From: Streptomyces sp. NRRL F-5123
Lineage (GTDB): Bacteria; Actinomycetota; Actinomycetes; Streptomycetales; Streptomycetaceae
NCBI RefSeq assembly: GCF_000721495.1
Contig: NZ_JOHY01000024.1
Coordinates: 1 to 64,000 of the forward strand
Length of the DNA stretch: 64,000 bases
Reading direction: 5' to 3'
This document shows, in pieces, positions 34,701 to 44,998 of the stretch. How positions within the stretch are numbered: position 1 is the stretch's first letter; every line of letters begins with the position of its first letter. Both the position numbers and the translations under genes were made by a program. The notes under the pieces were generated by a model. That model was not told where the DNA came from and searched no databases. It saw only the letters and a list, made by a program, of their open reading frames with translations.

Positions 34701-35966
34701 TCAGGCGCCCAGCAGGGACTGGCCGCAGACGCGTACGACCTGCCCGTTGATCCCGCCGGAGGCGGCCGCCGCGAGCCAGCTGACGGTCTCGGCGACGTCG
34801 GCGGGGCGGCCGCCCTGGCCGAGTGAGTTCATCCGGCGGCCCGCCTCGCGGATGACCAGCGGCACCGCCGCGGTCATCGCGGTCTCGATGAAGCCGGGCG
34901 CGACTGCGTTGGCGGTGATGCCGCGCTCGCGCAGCTCCGGGTCCGCGGCGAGGGCGCGTACCCAGCCGATGATCCCGGCCTTGGAGGCGGCGTAGTTGGT
35001 CTGGCCGACGTTCCCGGCGATGCCCGCGATGGAGGCGGTGCCGACGATACGGGCGTGGTCGGCGACCGCGCCCGCCTTCAGCAGCGCGGCGGTGGTGCGC
35101 AGGACGCTGCCGAGGTTGACGTCGATCACGGCGTCCCAGCGGTCGGCGGCCATGTTGGCGAGCTTGCGGTCGCGGGTGATGCCCGCGTTGTGGACGAGGA
35201 CGTCCAGGCCGCCGGGCAGCGCGGCGGCGATGCGCTCGCCCGCGTCGGGGGCGGTGATGTCGAGGGTGAGGGCCTTCCCGCCGAGGCGGGCGGCGACCTG
35301 GGCGAGCGCGTCGCCCGCCTGCGGCACGTCGAGCAGCACGACGGCCGCCCCGTCGCGGGCGAGCGTCTCGGCGACGGCCGCGCCGATGCCCCGCGCGGCG
35401 CCGGTGACCAGCGCGGTACGCGGCTCAGCCGCAGGAGTCGCAGGAGTCGCGGGAGCCGCCGGGCCGACCTCGACGACCTGCCCGCTGACGTACGCCGAGC
35501 GCGGCGACAGCAGGAAGTCCAGCGCCGCGTCGGGCTCGGCGCCCGGGGCGAGGCGTACGAGGTTGACGGTGCAGCCCCGGCCGATCTCCTTGCCGAGCGA
35601 CCGGACGAAGCCCTCCAGGGCCTGCTGCGCGGCGGCCTGCGCGAAGCCGCCGTCCTGCGGCCGTCCGCCGAGCACGACGACCCGCCCGCAGGGCGCGAGC
35701 GAGCGGGCCAGCGGGTGCAGGGCGGTGTGCAGCCCGGAGAGCGCGCCGGGCCCGTCGATCCCGGTGGCGTCCACGACGACGCCCCCGTACGGCGCCTCGC
35801 CCCGGGCGGGCGGGGTCTCGCCCGCCGCCAGGCGCAGGACGGGGCCGGGCAGTTCGGAGGTCCCGGCGGAGTGGCGGCGCAGCGGGACGGGGAGGGGAAG
35901 GCCCAGGCGGCGGGCGAGGAAGCGGCCGGGTGCGGTGCCGGTGGCGCGGAGATAGCGGTCGGCCAT
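34701..35966 (-). CDS. High-molecular-weight 3-oxoacyl-ACP/CoA reductase (FabG4-like)
   Basis: A 421-residue protein with two Rossmann halves. The N-terminal half (about 1-195) lacks a cofactor motif. The C-terminal SDR has RTALVTGAARGIGAAVAETLARDG near 212, NAGITRDRKLANM near 290 and the catalytic YAASKAGIIGW near 356. This arrangement is the mycobacterial FabG4 type, which prefers NADH and acts on CoA or ACP thioesters. It is divergent from a thiolase gene behind two adjacent palindromes, and is coupled to the MaoC gene. Confidence 0.9.
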   Translation of the reverse strand: MADRYLRATGTAPGRFLARRLGLPLPVPLRRHSAGTSELPGPVLRLAAGETPPARGEAPYGGVVVDATGIDGPGALSGLHTALHPLARSLAPCGRVVVLGGRPQDGGFAQAAAQQALEGFVRSLGKEIGRGCTVNLVRLAPGAEPDAALDFLLSPRSAYVSGQVVEVGPAAPATPATPAAEPRTALVTGAARGIGAAVAETLARDGAAVVLLDVPQAGDALAQVAARLGGKALTLDITAPDAGERIAAALPGGLDVLVHNAGITRDRKLANMAADRWDAVIDVNLGSVLRTTAALLKAGAVADHARIVGTASIAGIAGNVGQTNYAASKAGIIGWVRALAADPELRERGITANAVAPGFIETAMTAAVPLVIREAGRRMNSLGQGGRPADVAETVSWLAAAASGGINGQVVRVCGQSLLGA

Positions 35967-35976
35967 TGGCCTTCTC

Positions 35977-36006
35977 CTTACTCTGGAGTAAGTTTACCGA
36001 CGGTAA
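35977..36006. promoter_or_regulatory. Two adjacent palindromic operators in the divergent lipid promoter
   Basis: CTTACT-CTGG-AGTAAG (35977-35992) and TTACC-GAC-GGTAA (35994-36006) lie in the 90 bases between the starts of the FabG-like and thiolase genes. Both have TTAC...GTAA ends, typical of TetR-family sites for lipid genes in actinobacteria. They probably control both transcription units. Confidence 0.7.
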
Positions 36007-36056
36007 GGCTACTGGTGAGTCACGCAGATCGGAAGATCGGAAATTCGGGAGACCGC

Positions 36057-37337
36057 ATGCAGACCGTCCGCCGTGTCGCCGTCGTCGCCGGCAACCGCAT
36101 TCCCTTCGCCCGCGCGGACGGCCCGTACGCCACCGCGTCCAACCAGGACATGCTCACGGCGGCGCTGAACGGCCTCGCCGAGCGCACCGGCCTCGCGGGC
36201 GAGAGAGTGGGGGAGTTCGCGGCGGGCGCCGTCCTCAAGCACAGCCGGGATTTCAACCTCGCCCGCGAGACCGTCCTCGGCTCCGTCCTCGCCCCCGACA
36301 CCCCCGCCTACGACGTCCAGCAGGCGTGCGGCACGGGCCTCCAGGCCGTCTTCGCCGTCGCCGCGAAGATCGCCCTCGGCGTCATCGACAGCGGCATCGC
36401 GGGCGGCGCCGACACCACCAGCGACGCCCCGCTGGGCGTCAACGACCAGCTGCGCCGCACCCTCCTCGCCGCCCGCCGCGCCAAGACGCTGGGCGGCCGG
36501 GCCCGCGCGCTCGCCGCCGTACGCCCCAGGCACCTCGTCCCCGACATCCCGCGCAACGCCGAACCGCGCACGGGCCTGTCCATGGGCGAGCACGCCGCGC
36601 TCACCGCGGAGCAGTGGGGCATCACCCGCGAGGCACAGGACGAACTCGCCGCCGCCAGCCACCGGCGGCTCGCCGCCGCGTACGACCGGGGCTTCTTCGA
36701 GCCGCTCGTCACCCCCTTCCGCGGGCTCACCCGCGACCAGAACCTCCGCCCCGACTCCACGCCCGAGAAACTCGCCAAGCTCCGTCCCGTCTACGGCGGC
36801 CCCGACGGCACGATGACCGCGGGCAACTCCACCCCGCTCACCGACGGCGCCGCTGTCGTCCTGCTCGCCTCCGAGGAATGGGCCGCCGCCCGCGGCCTCG
36901 AACCCCTCGCCTTCCTCACCGCCTACGAGACGGCCGCGGTCGACTTCGTCACCGGCGCCGAAGGGCTCCTCATGGCCCCCGCGTACGCGGTGCCGCGCAT
37001 GCTCTCCCGCGCCGGGCTCGCCCTGGGCGACTTCGACTACTACGAGGTGCACGAGGCCTTCGCCTCGCAGGTGCTCGCCACGCTCGCCGCGTGGGAGGAC
37101 AAGGACTACTGCGTGTCGCGGCTGGGGCTGGACGCGGCGCTGGGCTCCGTCGACCGCGCCCGGCTCAACGTCGCCGGGTCCTCCCTCGCGACCGGGCACC
37201 CGTTCGCCGCGACGGGTGCCCGGATCGTCGCCACGCTGGCCCACCACCTCGCCGGCGAGGGCGCCCCCGCGCGGGGGCTCATCTCCGTCTGCGCCGCGGG
37301 CGGCCAGGGCGTGACCGCGGTCCTGACCCGCCCCTGA
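36057..37337 (+). CDS. Acetyl-CoA acetyltransferase (FadI-like thiolase)
   Basis: A 426-residue thiolase from ATG 36057. The acylated cysteine Cys91 is in DVQQACGTGLQAVFAVA. The catalytic His is in VHEAFASQVLA near 330, followed by GSSLATGHPFAATGARIV, and the second cysteine is in SVCAAGGQGVTAVL near the end. It cleaves or forms 3-ketoacyl-CoA. Divergent from the FabG4-MaoC pair, it completes three activities of beta-oxidation or its reversal. Confidence 0.93.
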   Translation: MQTVRRVAVVAGNRIPFARADGPYATASNQDMLTAALNGLAERTGLAGERVGEFAAGAVLKHSRDFNLARETVLGSVLAPDTPAYDVQQACGTGLQAVFAVAAKIALGVIDSGIAGGADTTSDAPLGVNDQLRRTLLAARRAKTLGGRARALAAVRPRHLVPDIPRNAEPRTGLSMGEHAALTAEQWGITREAQDELAAASHRRLAAAYDRGFFEPLVTPFRGLTRDQNLRPDSTPEKLAKLRPVYGGPDGTMTAGNSTPLTDGAAVVLLASEEWAAARGLEPLAFLTAYETAAVDFVTGAEGLLMAPAYAVPRMLSRAGLALGDFDYYEVHEAFASQVLATLAAWEDKDYCVSRLGLDAALGSVDRARLNVAGSSLATGHPFAATGARIVATLAHHLAGEGAPARGLISVCAAGGQGVTAVLTRP

Positions 37338-37369
37338 GCCACCGCTGCGCGGGGCGGTGAGCGTGTGGG

Positions 37370-37406
37370 GGCGTGTGGGGGCGCCTGGGCGGTGCCCCCA
37401 CACGCC
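37370..37406 (+). terminator. Hairpin after the thiolase gene
   Basis: Perfect 13-bp arms GGCGTGTGGGGGC and GCCCCCACACGCC around an 11-base loop, 33 bases past the thiolase stop. The AAAAACGGTCACC that follows resembles the tails of the repeat blocks at 17.4 and 33.5 kb. Confidence 0.55.
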
Positions 37407-37464
37407 CCTGAAAAACGGTCACCCTCCGCGGCAGCGGAACCCTCACCCTCAAGGAGCCGTACGT

Positions 37465-39360
37465 ATGGCCATACGCAAGCCGCCACCCCCGCAGGGGGTA
37501 CACCCCGAGGTCCAGGCCCGGGACGGCCGCGCCGTCATCGCCGCCGTCAGACCGCTGGTGGACCCGCCGAAGCGGGGCTCACTCGCCGACATCCCGTTCA
37601 CGAACGCCGCCGAGGCCCCCGACGACGTCGTCCTCAGCCGCAAGGGACCGGACGGCGCATGGCACGACGTCACGGCGGAGGACTTCCGCCGGGAGGTGCT
37701 GGGGCTCGCGAAGGGGCTGATCGCCGCCGGGCTCAAGCCCGGCGACCGGCTCGCGGTCATGGCGCGGACCTCGTACGCGTGGACGCTGCTGGACTTCGCG
37801 GCCTGGGCCGCGGGCCTGATCACCGTGCCCGTCTACCCGACGTCCTCCGCGTCGCAGACGGAGTGGATCCTCGCGGACTCGGGCGCCGCGGCCTGCGCGG
37901 TGGAGAGCGTCGACCAGGCCCGTGCGGTCAGCGCGGTGCGCGGGCGGCTCCCGGAGTTGCGGGAGCTGTGGCAGCTCGACACCGGCGCGCTGGACCAGAT
38001 CGCGGCGGACGGCCGTACGCTGCCGGACGCGCTGGTCACCTCGCGGCGGCAGTCGATGGCGCCGGACACGGTCGCGACCCTCATCTACACCTCGGGCACG
38101 ACCGGCCGGCCCAAGGGCTGCATCCTCACGCACGGCAACTTCTTCGCCGAGGTCGACAACGCGATCGAGCTGCTGCACCCGGTCTTCAAGTCGGTGAGCA
38201 GCGAGCCCGCGTCCACCCTGCTCTTCCTGCCGCTGTCGCACGTCTTCGGGCGGATGGTCGCGGTCGGCTGCCTGCGGGCCCGGGTGCGGCTGGGGCACGC
38301 GCCGAGCATCGCGACCGAGGACCTGCTCGCCGACCTCGCGGGCTTCCGGCCGACCTTCCTGCTGGCGATCCCGTACGTGCTGGAGAAGGTCTACAACACC
38401 GGCCGCGCCACCGCCGAGAAGATCGGCCGGGCCGCTTCCTTCGACCGGGCCGCGCGCGTCGCGCAGGCGTACGGGCGGGCGCAGGTCGCCCGGCAGACGG
38501 GCACGGGCGCGGGCCCGGGGCTCGGGCTCCGGCTCGCGCACGCGCTGTACGACCCGCTGGTCTACCGGCGGATCCGGGCGGCACTGGGCGGCAAGGTGCG
38601 GTACGCGATCTGCGGCGGCTCCCCGCTGGGCGGCCGGCTCGCGGCCTTCTACGCGGGCGCCGGGGTGATGGTCTACGAGGGCTACGGCCTGACGGAGACC
38701 ACCGCGGCCGCCACCGTCACCCCGCCGCTGCACCCGCGGCTGGGCACGGTGGGCTGGCCGCTGCCCGGCACCGCGGTCAAGATCGCCGAGGACGGCGAGG
38801 TGCTGCTGCGCGGCGGGCAGGTCTTCGCCGGCTACTGGAACGACGAGGGGCCGATCCCGGCGGTCGAAGGCTGGTTCCCGACCGGGGACGTCGGCGAGCT
38901 GGACGCCGAGGGCTATCTGACGATCACCGGTCGGAAGAAGGAGATCATCATCACCGCGGGCGGCAAGAACGTCGCCCCGGCCCCGCTGGAGGACCGGCTG
39001 CGGGCCCACCCGCTGGTCGGCCAGTGCATGGTGGTGGGCGACAACCGCCCGTACGTCGGCGCGCTGCTCACGCTGGAGCCGGACGGGCTCGCGCACTGGC
39101 AGCGGATGCGGCACAAGGAGGGCCTGGGCCCGGCGGAGCTGGCCGAGGACGCGGAGCTGCTGGCCGAGCTGCAGAAGGCGGTGGACGAGGCCAACACTGC
39201 GGTCTCGCGCGCGGAGTCCATCCGCCGCTTCCGGGTGCTCGCGGTGGACTTCACCGAGGACGGCGGGCACCTCACACCGTCGATGAAGATCCGCCGGGCG
39301 GCGGTCGCGAAGGACTTCGCCGCGGAGATCGACGCGCTCTACGCCCGCCGTGCCGGATGA
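37465..39360 (+). CDS. Long-chain acyl-CoA synthetase (AMP-dependent)
   Basis: A 631-residue enzyme from ATG 37465 with AAGGAG upstream. The adenylation motifs are LIYTSGTTGRPKGCILTHGN near 212, YEGYGLTETTAAATV near 405, and GWFPTGDVGELDAEGYLTITGRKKEIIITAGGKNVAP near 470-506 with the catalytic lysine region. It resembles mycobacterial FadD15. It activates fatty acids for the neighbouring reductase, hydratase and thiolase. The strong hairpin at 39404 ends transcription. Confidence 0.93.
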   Translation: MAIRKPPPPQGVHPEVQARDGRAVIAAVRPLVDPPKRGSLADIPFTNAAEAPDDVVLSRKGPDGAWHDVTAEDFRREVLGLAKGLIAAGLKPGDRLAVMARTSYAWTLLDFAAWAAGLITVPVYPTSSASQTEWILADSGAAACAVESVDQARAVSAVRGRLPELRELWQLDTGALDQIAADGRTLPDALVTSRRQSMAPDTVATLIYTSGTTGRPKGCILTHGNFFAEVDNAIELLHPVFKSVSSEPASTLLFLPLSHVFGRMVAVGCLRARVRLGHAPSIATEDLLADLAGFRPTFLLAIPYVLEKVYNTGRATAEKIGRAASFDRAARVAQAYGRAQVARQTGTGAGPGLGLRLAHALYDPLVYRRIRAALGGKVRYAICGGSPLGGRLAAFYAGAGVMVYEGYGLTETTAAATVTPPLHPRLGTVGWPLPGTAVKIAEDGEVLLRGGQVFAGYWNDEGPIPAVEGWFPTGDVGELDAEGYLTITGRKKEIIITAGGKNVAPAPLEDRLRAHPLVGQCMVVGDNRPYVGALLTLEPDGLAHWQRMRHKEGLGPAELAEDAELLAELQKAVDEANTAVSRAESIRRFRVLAVDFTEDGGHLTPSMKIRRAAVAKDFAAEIDALYARRAG

Positions 39361-39403
39361 GCCCGAGGAGCCGGACGGGGCAGTAGGGCGGCGGGCAAAG
39401 GCA

Positions 39404-39433
39404 GGGGCCGCCTCACCGGAGTGAGGCGGCCCC
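39404..39433. terminator. Bidirectional terminator between fadD-like and cold-shock genes
   Basis: Perfect 13-bp arms GGGGCCGCCTCAC and GTGAGGCGGCCCC around CGGA. It lies between two convergent genes, so it can end both transcripts. Confidence 0.8.
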
Positions 39434-39497
39434 TTGGTACTACAGGTTCTGGGCGCGGTGTTGCGCCGCCGGACTGACTAGTAGGTCAGGCGACCGA

Positions 39498-39701
39498 CTA
39501 GGCGGGGGTGACGTTCTCCGCCTGAGGACCCTTCGGGCCCTGCGTGACGTCGAAGGACACCGCCTGGTTCTCCTCGAGGGAGCGGAAGCCGGAGGCGTTG
39601 ATCGCGGAGTAGTGAACGAAGACATCCGGGCCGCCGCCGTCCTGGGCGATGAAGCCGAAGCCCTTTTCAGCGTTGAACCACTTGACGGTTCCGGTAGCCA
39701 T
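39498..39701 (-). CDS. Cold-shock domain protein
   Basis: A 67-residue CspA-type protein from ATG 39701. RNP1 is KGFGFI (14-19) and RNP2 is VFVHY (27-31). Residues [30 protein letters not shown] are classic. It binds single-stranded nucleic acid and melts RNA structure. The ribosome site AAGGAGGG precedes it closely. A long leader with a strong hairpin lies upstream. The position next to mqnA corresponds to scoF4 of S. coelicolor as I recall. Confidence 0.96.
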   Translation of the reverse strand: MATGTVKWFNAEKGFGFIAQDGGGPDVFVHYSAINASGFRSLEENQAVSFDVTQGPKGPQAENVTPA

Positions 39702-39770
39702 TTAAAGCCCTCCTTGGGCCAAAGGGTCGCCCTGCTCCAGAACCTGCAACTGCGAAGTCTGAAAACGACA

Positions 39771-39802
39771 AGAGCCTGCGGGTTACATGCTCCGCAGGCT
39801 CT
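39771..39802 (-). promoter_or_regulatory. Hairpin in the 5' leader of the cold-shock gene
   Basis: Perfect 11-bp stem AGAGCCTGCGG/CCGCAGGCTCT with a 10-base AT-richer loop, about 70 bases before the ATG on the minus strand. Cold-shock mRNAs commonly have structured leaders that change with temperature; a role here is inference. Confidence 0.6.
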
Positions 39803-39878
39803 GTACTGCAAGGGAAACCAAACTGCAACTTGCGTTGAGCCTAGCATGACCCCTCGCGGCGACGGAAGGGATCCATGA

Positions 39879-40808
<930 letters not shown>

Positions 40809-40891
40809 CCGCACGGGCGGCGTACGCTGGCCCGTGTCGTGCCCGTGCCGTCCGCGGCCCCCGCCTGCACCTTTCCGGAAGGGACTCCCTG

Positions 40892-42079
40892 GTGAGCGAC
40901 CACGCAGCCGTCCTCGAACGCGCCGCCGCCGGCGGCCGGATCACCGCCGAGGAGGCGCTCGCGCTCTACCGCGACGCCCCCCTGCACGCGCTCGGCGCCG
41001 CCGCCGACGCCGTACGCCGGCGCCGCTTCGCCGGTACCGAGCACATCGCGACGTACATCATCGAGCGGAACATCAACTACACGAACGTGTGCGTCACGGC
41101 GTGCAAGTTCTGCGCCTTCTACGCGGCCCCCAAGGACACCGCCAAGGGCTGGAGCCGCGGCCTCGACGACATCCTGCGGCGCTGCGCCGAGACCGTCGAG
41201 CTGGGCGGCACGCAGATCATGTTCCAGGGCGGCCACCACCCGGACTACGGCGTGGAGTACTACGAGGAGCACTTCGCCGCGATCAAGCGGGAGTTCCCGC
41301 AGCTGGTGATCCACTCGCTGGGCGCCTCCGAGGTCGACCACATGGCCCGCATCTCCGGCGTCACCGCGGAGGAGGCCATCCGCCGCATCCACGCCGCCGG
41401 CCTCGACTCCTTCGCCGGCGCCGGCGCCGAACTCCTCCCCGAGCGCCCGCGCAAGGCCATCGCCCCGCTCAAGGAGTCCGGCGAGCGCTGGCTGGAGATC
41501 ATGGAGACCGCGCACCGCCTCGGCGTCGAGTCCACCACCACGATGCTCATGGGCACCGGCGAGACCAACGCCGAGCGCATCGAGCACCTGCGGATGATCC
41601 GCGACGTCCAGGACCGCACCGGCGGCTTCCGCGCGTTCATCCCCTACACCTACCAGCCCGAGAACAACCACCTGAAGGGCCAGACGCAGGCGACCCTCTT
41701 CGAGTACCTGCGGATGATCGCCATCGCCCGTCTCTTCCTCGACAACGTCGCCCACATTCAGGGCTCCTGGCTCACCACCGGCAAGGAGGTCGGCCAGCTC
41801 TCCCTGCACTACGGCGCGGACGACCTCGGCTCGGTCATGCTGGAGGAGAACGTCGTCTCCTCCGCGGGCGCCAAGCACCGCTCCAACCGCATGGAGCTGA
41901 TCCACCTCATCCGCTCCGCCGGCCGCGTCCCCGCCCAGCGCGCGACGACCTACGAACACCTCGTCGTCCACACCGACCCCGCGGACGACCCGGTGGACGA
42001 CCACGTGGTCTCCCACCTGTCCTCCACCGCGATCCCGGGCGGCACCGCGCACCCCGAGCTCCAGATCACCCCCGTGTGA
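40892..42079 (+). CDS. mqnC: Cyclic dehypoxanthine futalosine synthase (radical SAM)
   Basis: A 395-residue radical SAM protein from GTG 40892 with GGAAGGGA upstream. Cluster cysteines are Cys67, Cys71 and Cys74 in NVCVTACKFCAFY. GGTQIMFQGGHHPDYGVEYYEE near 110 and FRAFIPYTYQPENNHLKG near 244 are family motifs. It cyclises dehypoxanthine futalosine to the naphthoate precursor of menaquinone. It follows mqnA on the same strand and precedes menG after 19 bases. Confidence 0.95.
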   Translation: MSDHAAVLERAAAGGRITAEEALALYRDAPLHALGAAADAVRRRRFAGTEHIATYIIERNINYTNVCVTACKFCAFYAAPKDTAKGWSRGLDDILRRCAETVELGGTQIMFQGGHHPDYGVEYYEEHFAAIKREFPQLVIHSLGASEVDHMARISGVTAEEAIRRIHAAGLDSFAGAGAELLPERPRKAIAPLKESGERWLEIMETAHRLGVESTTTMLMGTGETNAERIEHLRMIRDVQDRTGGFRAFIPYTYQPENNHLKGQTQATLFEYLRMIAIARLFLDNVAHIQGSWLTTGKEVGQLSLHYGADDLGSVMLEENVVSSAGAKHRSNRMELIHLIRSAGRVPAQRATTYEHLVVHTDPADDPVDDHVVSHLSSTAIPGGTAHPELQITPV

Positions 42080-42098
42080 CACCCCTTAAGGTGGGAAC

Positions 42099-42809
42099 GT
42101 GACGCGAGCATCGCTGGAGAAGCAGCCGCAGGACGTCGCCGGGATGTTCGACGACGTCGCGGCGCGGTACGACCTGACCAACGACGTGCTGTCGCTGGGG
42201 CAGAGCCGGTTGTGGCGGAAGGCCGTGGCGCAGGCGCTGGACGTCGCGCCGGGCGAGCGGGTGCTCGACCTGGGGGCGGGGACGGGAACGTCCTCGCTGC
42301 CCTTCGTCGCCGCCGGGGCGACCGTGGTGCCGTGCGACTTCTCGCTGGGGATGCTCCGGGAGGGGAAGAAGCGGCATCCCGAACTGCCGCTCACCGCCGG
42401 GGACGCGACGCGGCTGCCGTTCGCGGACGGGGTGTTCGACGCCGTCACCATCTCCTTCGCGCTGCGCAACGTGCACGACACCGACGCCGCGCTGCGCGAG
42501 ATGCGGCGGGTCGTCAGGCCCGGCGGGCGGCTGGTGATCTGCGAGTTCAGCCAGCCGACCTTCCGGCCGTTCGCCACCGTCTACACCGAGTACCTGATGC
42601 GGGCGCTGCCGCCGGTCGCGAAGGCCGTGAGCAGCAACCCCGACGCGTACGTCTACCTCGCCGAGTCGATCCGCGAGTGGCCCGGCCAGCGCGCGCTCGC
42701 CGGCCGGCTGCAGAAGGCGGGCTGGGGCGGTGTCGCGTGGCGCAACCTGACGGGCGGCATCGTGGCTCTCCACCGCGCGACGCGCCCGGAGGCCGACCGG
42801 CCCGCGTGA
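42099..42809 (+). CDS. menG: Demethylmenaquinone methyltransferase
   Basis: A 236-residue SAM methyltransferase from GTG 42099. [28 protein letters not shown] at 16-43 and [15 protein letters not shown] near 55 are UbiE/MenG motifs; [10 protein letters not shown] near 147 resembles the second signature, which usually reads LEFSxP. It adds the final methyl group. Start codon spacing and the 19-base gap from mqnC indicate cotranscription. Confidence 0.92.
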   Translation: MTRASLEKQPQDVAGMFDDVAARYDLTNDVLSLGQSRLWRKAVAQALDVAPGERVLDLGAGTGTSSLPFVAAGATVVPCDFSLGMLREGKKRHPELPLTAGDATRLPFADGVFDAVTISFALRNVHDTDAALREMRRVVRPGGRLVICEFSQPTFRPFATVYTEYLMRALPPVAKAVSSNPDAYVYLAESIREWPGQRALAGRLQKAGWGGVAWRNLTGGIVALHRATRPEADRPA

Positions 42810-42928
42810 GGACGGCGGGGGAGACCGCTGGAGTGGGCCATTCTGGTGTCCGGGAAGGGAACTGACCCCTAGGCTGCGGTGTCTGTGCTGGGGAGCGCGT
42901 ATCCCCCCGACCGACGGAGTAGCCCCGT

Positions 42929-44956
42929 ATGTCGTACTGCCCCACGTGTGGGAACCCTGTCTCGGACGCCTCCGCCCGCTTCTGCATGAAGTGCGGCCGC
43001 GAACTCCCCGCGGCCGCACCGCCCGCGGCCGGTCCGGCGCCCGCGACCCCGCCCGCGTCCCCGCCCCCGGTGCCGCCCGCGGCGCCGACGCCCACGCAGG
43101 TGACGCCCGTTCCGCCGCCGCCGCCGCCCCCGCCGACGTACGCCGCCCCCACGGCCACCTTCCCGGGTGCCGGCGGGCCACCGCCGGGCGTGCCGGGGGC
43201 GCCCGTGCCGCCGTCGCCGGCCGCGCTGTTCGTCGGCCGGGTCTTCTCCGGTGGCTGGGGCGGGGCGGTGCTCGCCGCACTCGTGCCGGCGGTGGTGCTG
43301 TTCGTCCTCGCGGCCGCGCTCGGCACCTGGTCGCAGCACTCGCTGAAGAACGACGACGTCAGCTGGCAGACCCGGACCCGGATAGCCCTGGCGCTGTCCG
43401 TCCAGGGCCTCGGCGGGCACGCCAGCGTGCCGAGCCCGTACCGCGGCAGCTGCTCGTCCGGCAGCGACGACTCCGGCTCCGGCTTCTCGGACGGCGGTGA
43501 CAACGGCGACGACTTCAGCAGCGGCGGCAGCGACTTCGGCGACAGCAGCGGTGACGACGGCAGCGACTTCGGCGACAGCAGCGGTGACGACGGCAGCGAC
43601 TTCGGCGACAGCAGTGGTGACTTCGGCGACAGCAGCGGCGACGGCAGCGGCGACTACTACAACGACAGCAGCGGCGACGACGGCAGCGACTACTACGGCG
43701 ACAGCAGCGGCGACAGCACCTACGGCAGCTACCGCACCGACGGCACCTCCCGCTACTCGGACCACCTGCAGGCCGACGACTGCGCCACGGTGAGCCGGAA
43801 CGCCGACCTCTCGGTCGTCCCGCTCGGCTTCACGCTCGTCTGGCTGCTCGCGCTGATCCTGACGCTGCGCTCGGCGCGCGCGCGGAACGCCGGGCCCGAG
43901 GCGGCCGTGCGGGTCGCGCTGCTCACCGGCGTCGTGTCCACGGCCCTGGCCTTCTACGCGCAGCCGTCCCTCAACGGCATCGAGCTGCACTCCGGCCCCT
44001 GGCGCGTCCTGCTGTGGTCCTTCCTGCTCAGCCTGGTGACCGCGATGGTGGTCCTCAACGGCCCCGCCCTGCGGACCCGGTTCGGCATCGTCTACCGCGT
44101 GCTGAGCACCGCGCTGCTCGCACTGGTCGCCACCGTGCTGTTCGCCGGCGTCGTGGTCTACGCGATCGGCATCGGCTACCACGACGAGCTGGAGACCCCC
44201 GGCCTCATCGCGGCCGCCATCCTGCTGCCGAACCTCGGGCTGTCCGGCCTCGGCCTCGGCTGGGGCGCCCCCTTCAAGATCACCGAGAGCTACGGCAACA
44301 GCCGCGGGTCGCACAGCGTGTCGCTCGGCCTGAGCAAGCTCAACGACTTCTGGGACGGCTCGGCGACCCCGCTCGCCGTCCTCGGCGGGGCGCTGTGCGC
44401 GCTGGCGATCGGCCTGATCGCGGCGAGCCGGGTGCGGGACCGGGCCCAGCAGTTCGCGGTCGCGGGCGCCTTCACCCTGATGTTCTGGGTGATGGTCGTG
44501 ATCGGCGGGCTGGGCCTGAGCGGCCTCTACACGTTCACCTTCTCCGACAGCGCCAACGGCCACGAGCACGTCGGCACCGACGCAGGGCAGGCGCTGCTGT
44601 TCGCGCTGCTGTGGTCCTTCGGCGGCGTCCTGGTCGCGCCGTTCCTCCGGCGCGTCTTCGGCCGCGGCGACGGGCCGGGAGCCCCGGCCTACACGGGCCC
44701 GTCGCCGTACGCGCCGCCCTCGCCGTACGGCGGTGCGCAGGCGTACGGGCAGCCGCACGGCGGGGCGTACCTGCCGACGCAGCCCGCGCCCGGGTCGGCT
44801 GCCACGTCCGCCCCGGCCCCGGCTCCGGCACCCGCGCCGCAGCCGCCCGAGCCCCCGCAGGAGGTGCACGACCTCGGGGTGGTCCAGCCCGACCGGCTGA
44901 CCAAGCGCGAGGCCACGCAGCGCAACGAGCCGGAGGACACGCCGCCGCCGGCGTGA
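42929..44956 (+). CDS. Zinc-ribbon polytopic membrane protein with acidic DSSGD repeats
   Basis: A 675-residue protein from ATG 42929. Residues 1-27 form a zinc ribbon (CPTCGNPVSDASARFCMKCG). A proline-rich stretch of about 70 residues follows, then a membrane helix near 107-130. Residues about 180-270 are an acidic Ser/Gly/Asp repeat (DSSGDDGSDFG and variants). Six or more hydrophobic segments occupy 285-580, and the C-terminal 100 residues are again Pro/Ala-rich. It may belong to the streptomycete hydrophobic family called streptophobe. No function is known. Confidence 0.7.
   Translation: MSYCPTCGNPVSDASARFCMKCGRELPAAAPPAAGPAPATPPASPPPVPPAAPTPTQVTPVPPPPPPPPTYAAPTATFPGAGGPPPGVPGAPVPPSPAALFVGRVFSGGWGGAVLAALVPAVVLFVLAAALGTWSQHSLKNDDVSWQTRTRIALALSVQGLGGHASVPSPYRGSCSSGSDDSGSGFSDGGDNGDDFSSGGSDFGDSSGDDGSDFGDSSGDDGSDFGDSSGDFGDSSGDGSGDYYNDSSGDDGSDYYGDSSGDSTYGSYRTDGTSRYSDHLQADDCATVSRNADLSVVPLGFTLVWLLALILTLRSARARNAGPEAAVRVALLTGVVSTALAFYAQPSLNGIELHSGPWRVLLWSFLLSLVTAMVVLNGPALRTRFGIVYRVLSTALLALVATVLFAGVVVYAIGIGYHDELETPGLIAAAILLPNLGLSGLGLGWGAPFKITESYGNSRGSHSVSLGLSKLNDFWDGSATPLAVLGGALCALAIGLIAASRVRDRAQQFAVAGAFTLMFWVMVVIGGLGLSGLYTFTFSDSANGHEHVGTDAGQALLFALLWSFGGVLVAPFLRRVFGRGDGPGAPAYTGPSPYAPPSPYGGAQAYGQPHGGAYLPTQPAPGSAATSAPAPAPAPAPQPPEPPQEVHDLGVVQPDRLTKREATQRNEPEDTPPPA
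43470..43725 (+). repeat. Repeat tract encoding DSSGDDGSDFG units
   Basis: Imperfect tandem units of GACAGCAGCGGTGACGACGG and GACTTCGGC within the zinc-ribbon membrane protein. Units vary by DFG or DYYG, giving an acidic loop that is probably outside the membrane. Confidence 0.8.
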
Positions 44957-44998
44957 GGTTCCGACCGCCGTCCGATCGCCGTCCTCATGCGGACCGAA

